Origin: Stercorarius parasiticus
Taxonomy: Eukaryota > Chordata > Aves > Charadriiformes > Stercorariidae
Assembly (NCBI GenBank): GCA_013396915.1
Contig: VWZL01002558.1
Location: 373,021-437,020 of the forward strand
Length of the DNA: 64,000 nucleotides
Direction: 5' to 3'
Position numbers and translations under genes: made by a program. The notes beneath the pieces are model-generated. The model was not told the DNA's origin. It did no database searches and saw only the letters and a list, made by a program, of their open reading frames with translations. Positions 12,845 to 23,060 of this stretch are shown here, in pieces. How positions within the stretch are numbered: position 1 is the stretch's first letter; the number at the start of each line of letters is the position of its first letter.

Positions 12845-15800
12845 GTGACTTGCAGTGGGATGGAAAACTGGAATTTTGCCTTTTCTGCTTCTTCATGATG
12901 TGAAAGAAAGCCTAGCAAACTTTCTCCTTGTGAATCTGAGTTTGTTTTATTTAAGTGATGTGCTTAGAAATATCAGGAATATAAAATCAGGCATTTCCTG
13001 GTTTTGCTAGGGAACCTTTGGAGGCTTCATCTCCGCATATTTATTTGTACTGAGGCATGGCTGAGCAGGGATCAGCGCTGCACTGTGCGTATGTGGTTTG
13101 TACAGCATCTGGCACAATCTTTATTTGCTCTTAAAAGCTCCGTGGGTTTTAAATTTTAAACAAAGGAATGTTTTCTCACAAGGTTTTTTAGGTAGAGCTG
13201 TTGAATCAGTGTGTTTGATTTAAGAAGGGGGAACAAAATTCCTTTGCTATTTCATCAGTGTGGGCAGAAAATGTTTTGGCTTGGCCTCCTGTGATGTTGG
13301 TTAACCTGGGAAACATTCAGTGTATCATTGTTTATGATTAATATATGTTTTGTATAAATGTTTTTAGAATTGTGAACATAATAGACTTTCAAATATTTTG
13401 TATACATTAGTGAGCTTTCTCTATAGAAGGCACTAGTCATCAGTGGAAAAGATACTTTATTTTTCTTTAACCTCAATAAAACTAAATATTTTGGGCAATA
13501 TGTTTACATAGGTTATAATGTTTCGGTCAGCCAGTTTCCATTGCTTTTTTTATTTTTGCTGCCATAACAAGATTGATTCTTCTCCTGGTTTTAAGTCTTC
13601 CTATGAAAAAACCCCAAACAAACTACTACAAGAAATGTGAATTGCAACTCTAAATTCTAGGGAAAAAAAAGGCCCAAAACAAAATATGGGAATTTAAAAA
13701 CCAGCAAATATTCAGGGACCTTTGTGAGATGTGTAATAAAGAAGCAAATACAGCTCGATTTTTTTTTTTTTTCATTTGTATGGTACCACTAAAAGAAATT
13801 TAACTCAATTGTTTAAGTAGAAATCTGTCCTTTGGAGCTCCCTCTATTCTCCCTTTCATTCTCTTGGAACTTCTGGCTACTTTGCAAGCCTTAACTGTGC
13901 AGAGACAAGCTATGCCTTTCAGCTGAGTCAGAGGCACCTATACAATCTGAGCTGTTTGAATCAGGGTAAATGTAAACAGGCTCAATCATGCGTGAAAGCT
14001 TTTTCACAGTACGCAAATATAGAATATAATTTGAGAGTTCCAGAAGTGCAAAAACTTGTATCGCTTGCATGGTAAGATCAGGGTTAATAAAAGAGGAGCT
14101 GAAGCAGAAAGCTAGCTTCCACAGAAACGAGGAGCAGAGCATGAAGGTTTTTTCACTGAACAAGGATTAATCAAGCATCTATGACAGTTTAAAAAGACAC
14201 TACATGCAAGGAAGTGTTAGTATCTTTTCATCTGTAAGGAAAAGATGATCCACGAAATCACTAAGGCAACTTCCCTGGCCCTGTGTGCACAGCTGCTGTT
14301 GATTTCACAGGAAAACAAAAGCATGGAAGAAAACGCAGAACCAACTTTTATAGGTGAATATATGGGGTGATGTTTTCCTTTCCCTCAGGTTTAAGAATCT
14401 AGTGGACGGGTGTACTAGATTATTTTGTACTACATGATAATTTTAACAGCAGCCGGCACCTTTAGAACGGATAAGTGCAGCATAGTGTTCGTCTTGCAAC
14501 GTTGGCCTTTACCTAGCAGACTGGAAGCCTTTGCTGAACTGAATTATTTCATTTTTCTTTTTCCTTTGGCTATGGACCACATGTCATTGTAATGAGAGTT
14601 AATCCTGAGAGGTGCAGCATTACAATGGTGCGGTGAAGTTCTAAACCACAGCTTTTTTGTAGGCATCGAGTATGCTTCTTACTTATACTGTCAGTCCTGA
14701 CACTTCATTCCTGTAAGCATATGTTCTGTAATTTCTTTTTAATCAGCATTTGAGTTGCAAACGATCTGCCTAAATTGTCAGGGGTTCTTTAGATATTGCG
14801 AGAGGATATAAAGATCTCTTTATCTCTAACTTCTCTTCAATTTGTTTTGGATGCTTTTATCTTAAAGATGTAGGACAAATGCCTATTTTGTTAAAGAAGC
14901 TCAGTCTTAATTTTTGTACAGCCTGTGTTTAAAGAACACTACAACTTTTTATGTATCTGTTTGCTTTAAAAAACAAACAGGCAGGAAAACCTCTACTTTT
15001 TAACATTCGATTGAGAGTTGTGGCATTCAGTTTAGTTAGGTGTAACTAAACCTCAGACTAACAATGGGTTTTAAAATTCTGTGTGTAATCTACGGAAAAC
15101 ACAAGTAAACCCTGCAGAATCTTCTTCACACTGAGGGAAAAAAAAAAAGCTTTACTAAAAGAACCCAAAAATACAGAGTGAGTTGATAACTACAGCTTTT
15201 TGACTTTCAAGAGGAAAAGTAAATATGAATAGGGAAATTGGCTCTTCCAAGATCTCCTCTTTGTATGAAAGGGAGCAATATTAGAGAAGCTTAAGGGTAA
15301 CTAGTTTCACATTCACACAGATGTGAAGCAGCTAATTCCAGGTACACCGCAGTGAAACTCTCTGGTCATTAGAGAAATGCACAGATTTTGAAAGGAACTA
15401 TGACAATGAAAACCTTATTTTGCATTCAACAATGCCCAGAAAAGCCCAACTCTGGAGGCACTGAGACAAGAAACAGTGCACAACAAGTCCTAGGAGGCAG
15501 GGAGAACAAGGGACAGATGCTGGAGGGTGTGTGTACTGTAGGATTGCAATCCCCTGCCTGCACGCTCTTCTGGTGAGCTGTCTTTCCCAGGTTGAAATGT
15601 GGAGCTTACCCTTGCCTTGCTGGATGTAACATGCTTTTTTTCCATTTTTAACCGTGTTCATTTTTAACAAATTAGTTCAATAGACCTGACAAATTGGCAT
15701 GCTTTTTAATTTCCCCGGAGTTAAGGGGTTTGCATACGGCAGTGTTGTAGAAAGATACTTACTTTTTGAGATCCAGGCAAACTTAGGGGTCCCCGTCTGC

Positions 15801-16373
15801 TAGAAGGGATGTGAGAGCTGGTGCTACCACCCGTCAGGATGTAGAGGACAGATATGTCCTGCCAGTTGTTCCCTGGTGTCCTTGGAAAGGAGGCCTGCAG
15901 TGATGGGAGGTCCTGTGGCTTCAGGAGCCACATATTTTTGTGCAGTTGGCCTACTTAAACAGGCCTACTTAAAAATAATGGTGGCAGCTTGAATTTTCCT
16001 TCAGCTCTGGTGCCTTTTGTCATGTCACTGAAGTTGTAAAGGTGATTACTGCTTAAGGACATCTGACCCTCTTCTGCACTTAGGTTTTCTCGAGCAGAGT
16101 TCATTGAAAGTCAGCACATTTTTTCCAGAAAACCCTAAGTTGTATTCATTCATGGAACAAAAATGTAGAATTAGTGTAATTTTCTTCAGTGAAGGAGATC
16201 CAAGAGGTTAATCAGAAATATGTCTCTTGCATTATTGATGAAGCAGAATTGTGCCTTACTGGTCCATTTTGAGGCAACTGGCTCTGCCTTGGTCTGTCCA
16301 GCACATGCCAGCTTTCTAGAGGAAAAGAAAGCATCCTTGCAGTGGGCAACACGTGAAATGAGCCAGTGGGTGT
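12845..16373. other. Unique stretch with minor repeats
   Basis: No gene is recognised. The segment at 13075-13120 (TTTGTACAGCATCTGGCACA) resembles the 3' part of ancient amniote retroposons but is too short to assign. T14 lies at 13759-13772, A11 at 15138-15148, and a two-copy 14-bp tandem duplication (GGCCTACTTAAACA, 13 of 14 identical) at 15948-15975. Frames at 15388-15933 are short and overlap on both strands. Confidence 0.5.
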
Positions 16374-16378
16374 GAAAG
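16374..16378. repeat. Left target-site duplication of the solo LTR
   Basis: GAAAG immediately precedes the TG of the LTR and is repeated exactly at 16961-16965. Matching 5-bp flanks show that the LTR boundaries are those of the original integration. Confidence 0.85.
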
Positions 16379-16503
16379 TGTAGTGGTTTAACCCCAGCTG
16401 GCAACCAGGACCATGCAGTCGCTCACTCACTCCCCCCAGTTGGGATGAGTGGGAGAATCAGAAGGGTAAAACTGTAGGAACTTGTGGGTTGAGATAAAAA
16501 CAG

Positions 16504-16509
16504 TTTAAT
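16504..16509 (-). promoter_or_regulatory. LTR polyadenylation signal ATTAAA
   Basis: ATTAAA on the minus strand within the solo LTR, about 180 bases downstream of its TATA motif. The order and spacing suit an LTR R region. Confidence 0.55.
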
Positions 16510-16690
16510 AAGTAAATAGGAAGCTGTGCATGCAAGCAAAGCAAAACAAGGAATTCATTCACTGCTTCCCGTCAGCAGGCAGGTGTTCAGTCATCTCTAG
16601 GAAAGCAGGGCTCCATCACGCATAATGGTTATCTGGGAAGACAAACGCTGTAACTCCGAACGTCTCCCCCTTCCTCCTTCTTCCCACAGC

Positions 16691-16696
16691 TTTATA
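16691..16696 (-). promoter_or_regulatory. LTR TATA box
   Basis: TATAAA on the minus strand inside the solo LTR, in the context GCATATAAAGC. It could still act as a minus-strand promoter reading toward lower coordinates. Confidence 0.55.
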
Positions 16697-16960
16697 TGCT
16701 GAGCATGATGCCATATGGTATGGAATATTCCTATAGTCAGTTGGGGTCAGCTGTCCCGGCTGTGTCGCCTCACAAATTCTTGTGCACTCCCAGCCTACTT
16801 GCTGGTGGGTCAGTGTGAGGAACACAAAAGGCCTCGACTGCTTGGGAACAACCAAAACCAACACTATTTTACCAACACTATTTTCATCCTAAATCCAAAA
16901 TATAGCACTATACCAGGTGCTAGTAAGAAAGTCAACTTCATTCCAGCCCAAACCATGACA

Positions 16961-16965
16961 GAAAG
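16961..16965. repeat. Right target-site duplication of the solo LTR
   Basis: GAAAG directly after the LTR terminus, identical to 16374-16378. Confidence 0.85.
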
Positions 16966-18960
16966 TTTCATCCCAACTCCCTGACTAGAGATTGGTTGAC
17001 CCTGTGGAATACAAAGCTTTCTAAAACTCACAAAAGAGGTATGAGAATACTGGGGCACGAGCCGTGTCCTACAAAAACTGAGTATGAATTTTCCTAGGCT
17101 ATCTATTGGCATTGCATTCTCAGACTAATCATGTAATGTTTCTTGAAAATGCTTCTTTTTTCACAGTTTTCTAAACCGATGGGGGACTTAAACAAAAAGC
17201 CTTTAATCACTAGCTACCTTTATATACTTTAAAGAAACCTGTAATAGACCGTTTGAAACCGTATTATGCAATGTTGTACAATTCAGAGCTGGACACACTT
17301 ACGAAATTTTAATCTAAAACCAATATTGACTTAAAGAGACTTCATGCTGATATCCTTTTAAGTACTTTTCATTGCAGCTCCTGTTGTAATACTTAAAAGA
17401 CAGGGTGAAAAATTCATTTGATTTTGGATGAAATACCATATGAATTTATCTTCTGTATGAGGGAATAAACAACTACATCAGAGGAATAAGCAACTGAACT
17501 ATTCTACCTACATAGATGTAATCAGCTGATATCACTAAAAGTCAAGCTAAATATTGGAGATAGAGAAACAGAGTTTTATGTCAAACAATGGTTGCACAAA
17601 CTGTCCATTAACCGCCTATAGGAATGCATTAACGTTTTTCAGTTTAATCTACATAACCTTGATAAAAAGCCAGCAACAGTTAATTCCACGTCTCTGCCCT
17701 TATTATTAAGAAGATAAATGAAGAAGAACACAGAACACTTCCATACTCTAAAAAGGTTCATTTTTCCACCAGTGCAGAAATTCTGAGCTTAGTACCTCTT
17801 GTTTGTGTACCTATATAGTCTCATCCGCTTCAGGAGGGCTTTTCATGAGCCTACACTTAAACATGTAGAAAATTAGGAGTAATTTTTATACATTCTGAGG
17901 ACCACAGCCTTGGGTATAACAGGGGAAATCCTTGTCCTTTAGCTTTTTGATTAAGAAAACAGGTGGTTTCCACTCTTCTTGATGATAGCATCCAAGGCCA
18001 AGGGCAAAGAAGTAAAATCATACAGGTGAAACTGCATCTGTCTCGCTTACAGTAGGAATATAACGTGCTAGCTAACATTTTTGCCTGAGAATTGTCTTCT
18101 TTTGACTAGGGTGACTTTAAAACCTTTTCAGTTTCCTGTTCCTTGAAATTATTTTAGGGGTAGCTCCCAGCTAGCTCCACTAGCTCCTGAAGGAATTTTG
18201 CCGTGAGAAAATGTGCAAAAGGCAAGACTTGAAATTTTAAGCTTGAACAGCTGAAAAAAATCAGGGTGTATTGACTTGTGGCAGATGCTTTCCCAGCACT
18301 GCTCTCACAGCAAACTCCTGCTCCTACATCATCTTGCAAGTGCAGATTTACCCTTCTTGCCCATCTATCCCTCCCCTGGGTGCTGGATTCCATGGAAATA
18401 ACAAAATGAGGCTTCATTAGCATTTCTGCGCAAGCCTTTGATCAGATGTCTCATTTAGGGGAAGAAAGGAAGAGTGGAAGAAGAAGGCCACATGGTTATT
18501 GCTCCTTGTTACTGCTGGCTGTTCTCTCCAGCCTTCCTGTTTCCGATGCTGACATGTCAAAAATCTCTAGAGATGTTGGTGTTTTTAAAATGAGTACACA
18601 GATTCACTTTTCATGCGTGCCTTCAGAAAGGAACAAACTCCCCACTTCCATATGTATCTAACGCTTGCTGGATGCAGCGTGGATATGGCTCTCCTTACCA
18701 GAAAGTCTAAATGATTGAGAGCTGTTTGATCCTGTCAGGCAAATATTTGCCCACCTATTGGTGTGTGCAAATGTGCACATGAACTTGGGTAGAGAGATCA
18801 GTTCTGACAAAGGTAAACAGTTACCACACCCACCATCTCCGTCTATACTGCAGCTGATGGGGGTTAGCAATAGCTCTCTACCTAAAAGGAATAAGTACAA
18901 TTTTTCTTACTTCTGAGGTGAAATCTTCACCTTGATCTAAATCCCTTCTTACTGGCAAAG
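16966..18960. other. Unique stretch, no gene recognised
   Basis: AT-rich sequence with short overlapping frames only. A small perfect hairpin GGTGAA-ATC-TTCACC occurs near 18917. Nothing else identifiable was seen. Confidence 0.55.
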
Positions 18961-19161
18961 GGCGAGAGTGATTAAAAGAAGCTGAGAAAACTTTGGGTTC
19001 TGCCACCAGAGGATCGTAGCAACAGACCCCGCGCAACCAGCCAATAAAACTGTCCCCAGAGGACCCGTTTGCAAGCAGTTGTTAGGAGTGGAGTGCGGAG
19101 GGCGCCGAACCCCCTCAAGCTGCACTGTGGAGGCTCCAGGCACTGCTTTTGACACAGACCC
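18961..19161. other. GC-richer patch with CpGs upstream of long frame
   Basis: This patch includes CCCCGCGCAACC, GTGCGGAGGGCGCCGAACC and a CCAAT-like GCCAATAAAA. CpGs are denser than in the flanks. It precedes the long plus-strand frame that starts at 19162 and is covered by a 182-codon minus-strand frame (18972-19520). It could be a weak promoter-like patch or decayed mobile DNA, and I cannot tell which. Confidence 0.25.
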
Positions 19162-19866
19162 ATGCTGGATGACCACCATAGCCTACAGAGACGCAGTTCT
19201 GGGTTCTTGGGAGAGCTGGGAACAAAGTTGCCTGACAGCCGCCATTGGCTGCTTTTGGTCTGCCAGTGCTGTGGATTAAAGAAGGCAACTTCTGCTTCCA
19301 GAATGTGCTGTTGTGGCAAAATGTTGGAAAAGAAAAACAAATTGGAAGAGTCTGTTTTTAGTCTTCTTTTCTCCGCCTCACCACTTCCCCTCACTTCCCT
19401 GCAATGTCCACAAGCAACGCCTTCTGAAGTTACTTCGAATGGCTTACCACCCACCCCTCTGTTTCCCCCGTGTCTTCCTCTCCAAGGATATTTGAGTGTC
19501 TTATCATATGCAGGTTTCAAAAAATCTGTCCAATGTTGTGTCCAGCATTGCAGACAGACACTTTCCCTTCATTATCTACCTTATCCAATTTTTACAACAG
19601 TAAGTAGTGTCTTCCAGCATCACTTTAGATCTTACTTCTATTCTTGCGTCTCCAATTCAAAAAGCCATCTGCTCTTTGTTTTAGCCCAACGAGTCAGTTT
19701 TTGTATGCAGACCAACCTGGCTGGAGATTTTCAGCCTGGCTCTAGCTATCTGAGCATAAAAGAGACAAGGCTCATATATTCTTACAATTCCCTCTCTGCT
19801 CATATAAAATATAAATTACGGACACGACAGATTAACGTTATCCTGTTACATCAACTGGGGACGTGA
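19162..19866 (+). other. Longest open frame in the window (234 residues), unrecognised
   Basis: An ATG-started frame runs 234 codons to a stop. The predicted product is rich in Ser, Leu and Cys, with CQCCGLKK and RMCCCGKM near residues 34-54, and has no domain I recognise. A 182-codon frame is open on the opposite strand across its first half, so part of the openness comes from GC-rich composition. It has no clear splice structure, signal peptide or repeat pattern. It may be a chance frame, a lineage-specific transcript or a decayed element. The start context is only moderate (CCC before ATG). Confidence 0.15.
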
Positions 19867-20397
19867 AAAGTTCCTGCCACTGTACACATGACTTGTATGT
19901 TTGTCCTTTTCTCCAGCTCAGCAGCTTTGTTTTCCATTTGGGTAGTCTCTGCCCTGCAGAGCGTATAGCTTGCTATGCCACTATGGTCTTTAGTTACTAC
20001 CCCAACAATCTCAAAGTTTATTAATAACCTGCAGTGTTTTCAGACTGGAGGGAGCAGGTGATCTTAGATCTTAGAAATTACTGCAGACCAGGCAGCCCTT
20101 ACCTTTACAGGAAAATTCCCCTGGTGGAGTAAGAGGAGGCAGGAAGCAGGAGAGATGCCCCCGCATCACAATCTGGGATGCACCCAAGGGTGAGTGTCTC
20201 TCCTGTTAGATCCAGTTTGGAGTCCCCTGTAACTTCATGCTTCACCATTTCACAGGTCACAAAGTGAGAACTGTAGATATCCTGGAGACGGCTAAGTCTG
20301 TGGGGGTCTTCCAGTAGGAGAGGGATAAGAAAAACCTTCTCAGTTGAACACGGAAGGTAAAACTGGACCTACCTGAATAACAATACAAACAATACAA
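19867..20397. other. Unclassified stretch upstream of a CR1 tail
   Basis: No frame of note. Sequence from about 20080 to 20397 may be the distal part of the CR1 copy that ends at 20469, but I cannot align it to a known CR1 region. Confidence 0.4.
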
Positions 20398-20469
20398 CTT
20401 TAAAGGTTGGACCAGATGACCCCTGAGGTCCCTTCCAACCTGGTATTCTGTAATTCTGTGATTCTATGG
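20398..20469 (+). mobile_element. CR1 LINE 3' end
   Basis: AGGTTGGACCAGATGACCCC and TGAGGTCCCTTCCAACCTGG are the CR1 3' terminal region. They are followed by the octamers ATTCTGTA, ATTCTGTG and ATTCTATG. The orientation is plus, and no coding sequence is recognisable immediately upstream. It is a truncated copy. Confidence 0.9.
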
Positions 20470-21039
20470 ACACAAAACTACAGTGCAATGGCTTTTTGCA
20501 TATGTGTAAATGAAAAACCAAAGCCGTACAAATACACACAAGCCTACCATATATGCTAAATGAAGTAAATGTTATATATAAATACATGAATACACATTTG
20601 TATTTACATGTGTGAAAATAAATTGCATTATTACTATGATGTAATATGTCTCCAAAATTTTTCCTTTTTTCCCTCATTTGCAAATATAAACCCTCAACAA
20701 AATCTGTTTTGCTGAATATTTGGATACTATTTGGGAACAATAAAATTGTAGCTAAGGAAAATAAGGGGACCATGGTCTTGGCTTTTTAAGATCATAGCGC
20801 TGCAACTTGTGAATTTTTTTCCCAGAGGACTCAAGCTTCCTCACAGCAGAACAGCTCCCCTTGTGCTACTTCTCTCAAGTTATGCTTAAAATGACCCATA
20901 AGCAGAGTGAGACTGGATGAACATCTCTTTCTTCCACAGCCCTGTGAATTTTTAATGCCTGGCATTAAGGTGAAAATCATCATTTCTCTCTGTCTGCTGG
21001 GCGATGGGCCATCAATTAAACTCTCTTTTGTCCATATGT

Positions 21040-21420
21040 AAAATAGCTAATGGTTGCAGCTTCTTTCCATAATAGAGCCATTAGTGGTAATCTGCCCCTC
21101 TCTGCCAACCGATTTACTCAGAGGGGTATAGATGAATTGGCAGTAATGTGCCATATAAACCCAGCTCTGTAGAATGTCCTGAAAGCAGCAAAGGTTTCTC
21201 AATATGATCGTTCGTTCCATTGTATCGCTGTTTGATATGTAGTACAATGATATACTGGGGTGGCTGCATTTGAATCTGCAAATGGTTTTGTATTCCAGGA
21301 TTTCAGTTTACACAAATCTGATTCATGATCTGACATAATGCATAGATAAAACGTCTTCAATTTGGTAATGTGCATCTGATTCACATTGATTATACTCAGT
21401 GCTGGTATTCAAAGCCCTGC
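21040..21420. promoter_or_regulatory. Possible conserved non-coding element
   Basis: A balanced-composition block without repeats contains GAGCCATTAGTGGTAATCTG, an ATGATCGTTCG segment and several GATTCA/ATTGAT motifs. Short frames occur on the minus strand (21047-21384) without resemblance to proteins. The texture suggests a vertebrate conserved non-coding element, judged by eye only. Confidence 0.25.
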
Positions 21421-21566
21421 ATTATCTTCGCTGTTTGCTAGCTTATAAATACAGCAGATAACTTAGGGAATTTGAAACCCTTTGTAAATATGCCCATTTG
21501 GCTGCTGCGCAATTAATTTTTTACATTTTAAAACTTGTCTTCTCTAAAGAACTCTAGCTTCTTTGT

Positions 21567-21591
21567 GGGGGGTGGGGGGTACGGGCGGGGG
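21567..21591 (+). other. Strong G-quadruplex motif
   Basis: G6, T, G6, TAC, G3, C, G5: four G-runs of at least three with loops of 1, 3 and 1 bases. By established rules this is a very stable quadruplex candidate on the plus strand. It sits in AT-rich surroundings with no CpG island or gene start recognised nearby. Confidence 0.85.
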
Positions 21592-22899
21592 CACATTATA
21601 TTCCTGGGTAATGGTAAAAAGCAAGAAGGGAAAGCAGAGTACAGACATCTCGTGAGCAGTGATGAATGTTTCAGTCATGCGCTTGCCCACACCAGTGTGC
21701 AGTGGCTGAATAATCAGCAAGATAAACCATCACTTACTTTGTATTTGCTGTTTGACAAGTTTAATAAGCTAAGTAACTTACTCAGTAAAATAACGGCAAT
21801 GATCCAGGGGAATGTGTTTTTATTTTTTATTTTCCCAGGGTTGAAGGGCATTAATGTATATCCAGCTGTTACCAGATTTGTCATTGTTCTGAGCATATAG
21901 GAAGACTACAGCAATATGGAAAAACTCTGTAATGGTTGGGAAAGATGTAGAGAGGATTTATAAGTGAAGTTGCCGATAGAGGAGATACATTTCTTGCACT
22001 ACTTAAATGTTCAATGATTAAAAATGTGCTATCAAGAGAGCACGTCTATCCTGAAAGTAATTCCCCTAATGGCCAGTGTTTACTCCAGGTTATATGCAAA
22101 ATGATTGGGGTTGTTTCTCTTTTCAATAATGGGAGGGAGGGAGGAAAAACATGGGAAGAAGAGATACTGGGAGTGGTGTTTCAGAAGTTATTGCCAGTAG
22201 TCCTGTTCTATACTCATTTAAGTCTGAAATGGAATCCCAAGGAGTTGATACCAAAATAAAGTTAGATCAATACTGAATGCTCTTGAAACTTACACTGTCC
22301 TATATGTCTGTGTGCACACACTTATGTATGTATGTATACACTGTAATTAATGTATCTGTGTCCAATAAACACATACACAGTTTTTTGCTCTCTGCTTGCT
22401 TTTCCTGACTGGCTCACTCTCTGCAGAATGTTTCCAATTTGGGTCATTTCTGTCCTCCTGCCAGTTTTCCAGTCCAGTGTGATCCAAATTAAATAACCTT
22501 CTATTGTGCCATTCCTGATGAATGTCAGATTAATCTTAGCAGAATGTGGGACTTTGCCTGACAAGATGATTACTGCAATATTTAAGCAACCCTTAGGGCC
22601 TCAATTCACTAACAATTTATGGTCCACCCTATACGTGAGTGCCATTTCTCTCTCCTGAATGCCCAGGTGCACTCTGCTGTGAAATGTATGGTAAAGTGAT
22701 ATTTGGTGACACGCACTCCCTCTCTTTGCTACACGACAGAGTGCTTTAGGTGAAGCCTAAGGAGGGCTTTGAAAATGCACACGCACACTCCCAAACCCCA
22801 AAAGAAATCCCATCCCAAAGACAAATAGAAAAATGCCGACAGCCGTCAATAGGACCCCGGTAAGGGAACTCCTCTTTTGCTTTCATTTAAGCAGAGGAG

Positions 22900-23060
22900 C
22901 CATGATCCGTGCTGTGCTGGCCGCCCCCACCAGCCTCTGGGAGCAAGCGAGGAGCGCAGCCTCTGCCCGCTGCCAGAGCCGGCCGTGAGCGCGGGCACTG
23001 AAGGAGCTGGGGCCAGCCAAGGAAAACCCTCGCTGGAAAGCCCAGTCCACAGTGCAGACA
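22900..23060. promoter_or_regulatory. CpG-rich patch
   Basis: About a dozen CpGs fall within 160 bases, including GGCCGCCCCC, GCGAGGAGCGCAGCC and GAGCCGGCCGTGAGCGCGGG, against a CpG-poor background. Frames are open on both strands, as expected from composition. It could be a small orphan CpG island, an enhancer or decayed mobile DNA. No TATA box or gene start is apparent. Confidence 0.35.

Larger units (their letters stand above)
16379..16960 (-). mobile_element. Solo LTR of an avian ERVL-like endogenous retrovirus
   Basis: This 582-bp element has perfect TG...CA termini and a 5-bp direct repeat GAAAG on each side. It matches, from memory, one of the most widespread bird LTR families. On the minus strand it starts TGTCATGGTTTGGGCTGG and ends GGTTAAACCACTACA. 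A TATAAA (plus positions 16691-16696) and an ATTAAA polyadenylation signal (16504-16509) lie in the correct order for an LTR promoter and R region. No internal viral sequence flanks it, so the provirus was lost by LTR-LTR recombination. Five-base duplications suit class III (ERVL) elements. It encodes no protein. Confidence 0.92.
20470..22899. other. Unique stretch, conserved-looking in its middle
   Basis: No gene is recognised. Frames at 20369-20773 (minus) and 21535-21900 (plus) are unremarkable. A small GTAT/TATG run lies near 22323-22338. The conserved-looking block and the G-quadruplex motif are listed separately. Confidence 0.5.

Noticed and set aside
13075..13120. Segment similar to the 3' end of ancient retroposons (ACAGCATCTGGCACAATC)
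   Set aside because: Too short and diverged to assign to MIR, L3 or CR1.
16186..16864. Several minus-strand frames of 72-82 residues
   Set aside because: They lie within or across the solo LTR edges; LTRs of this type do not encode proteins.
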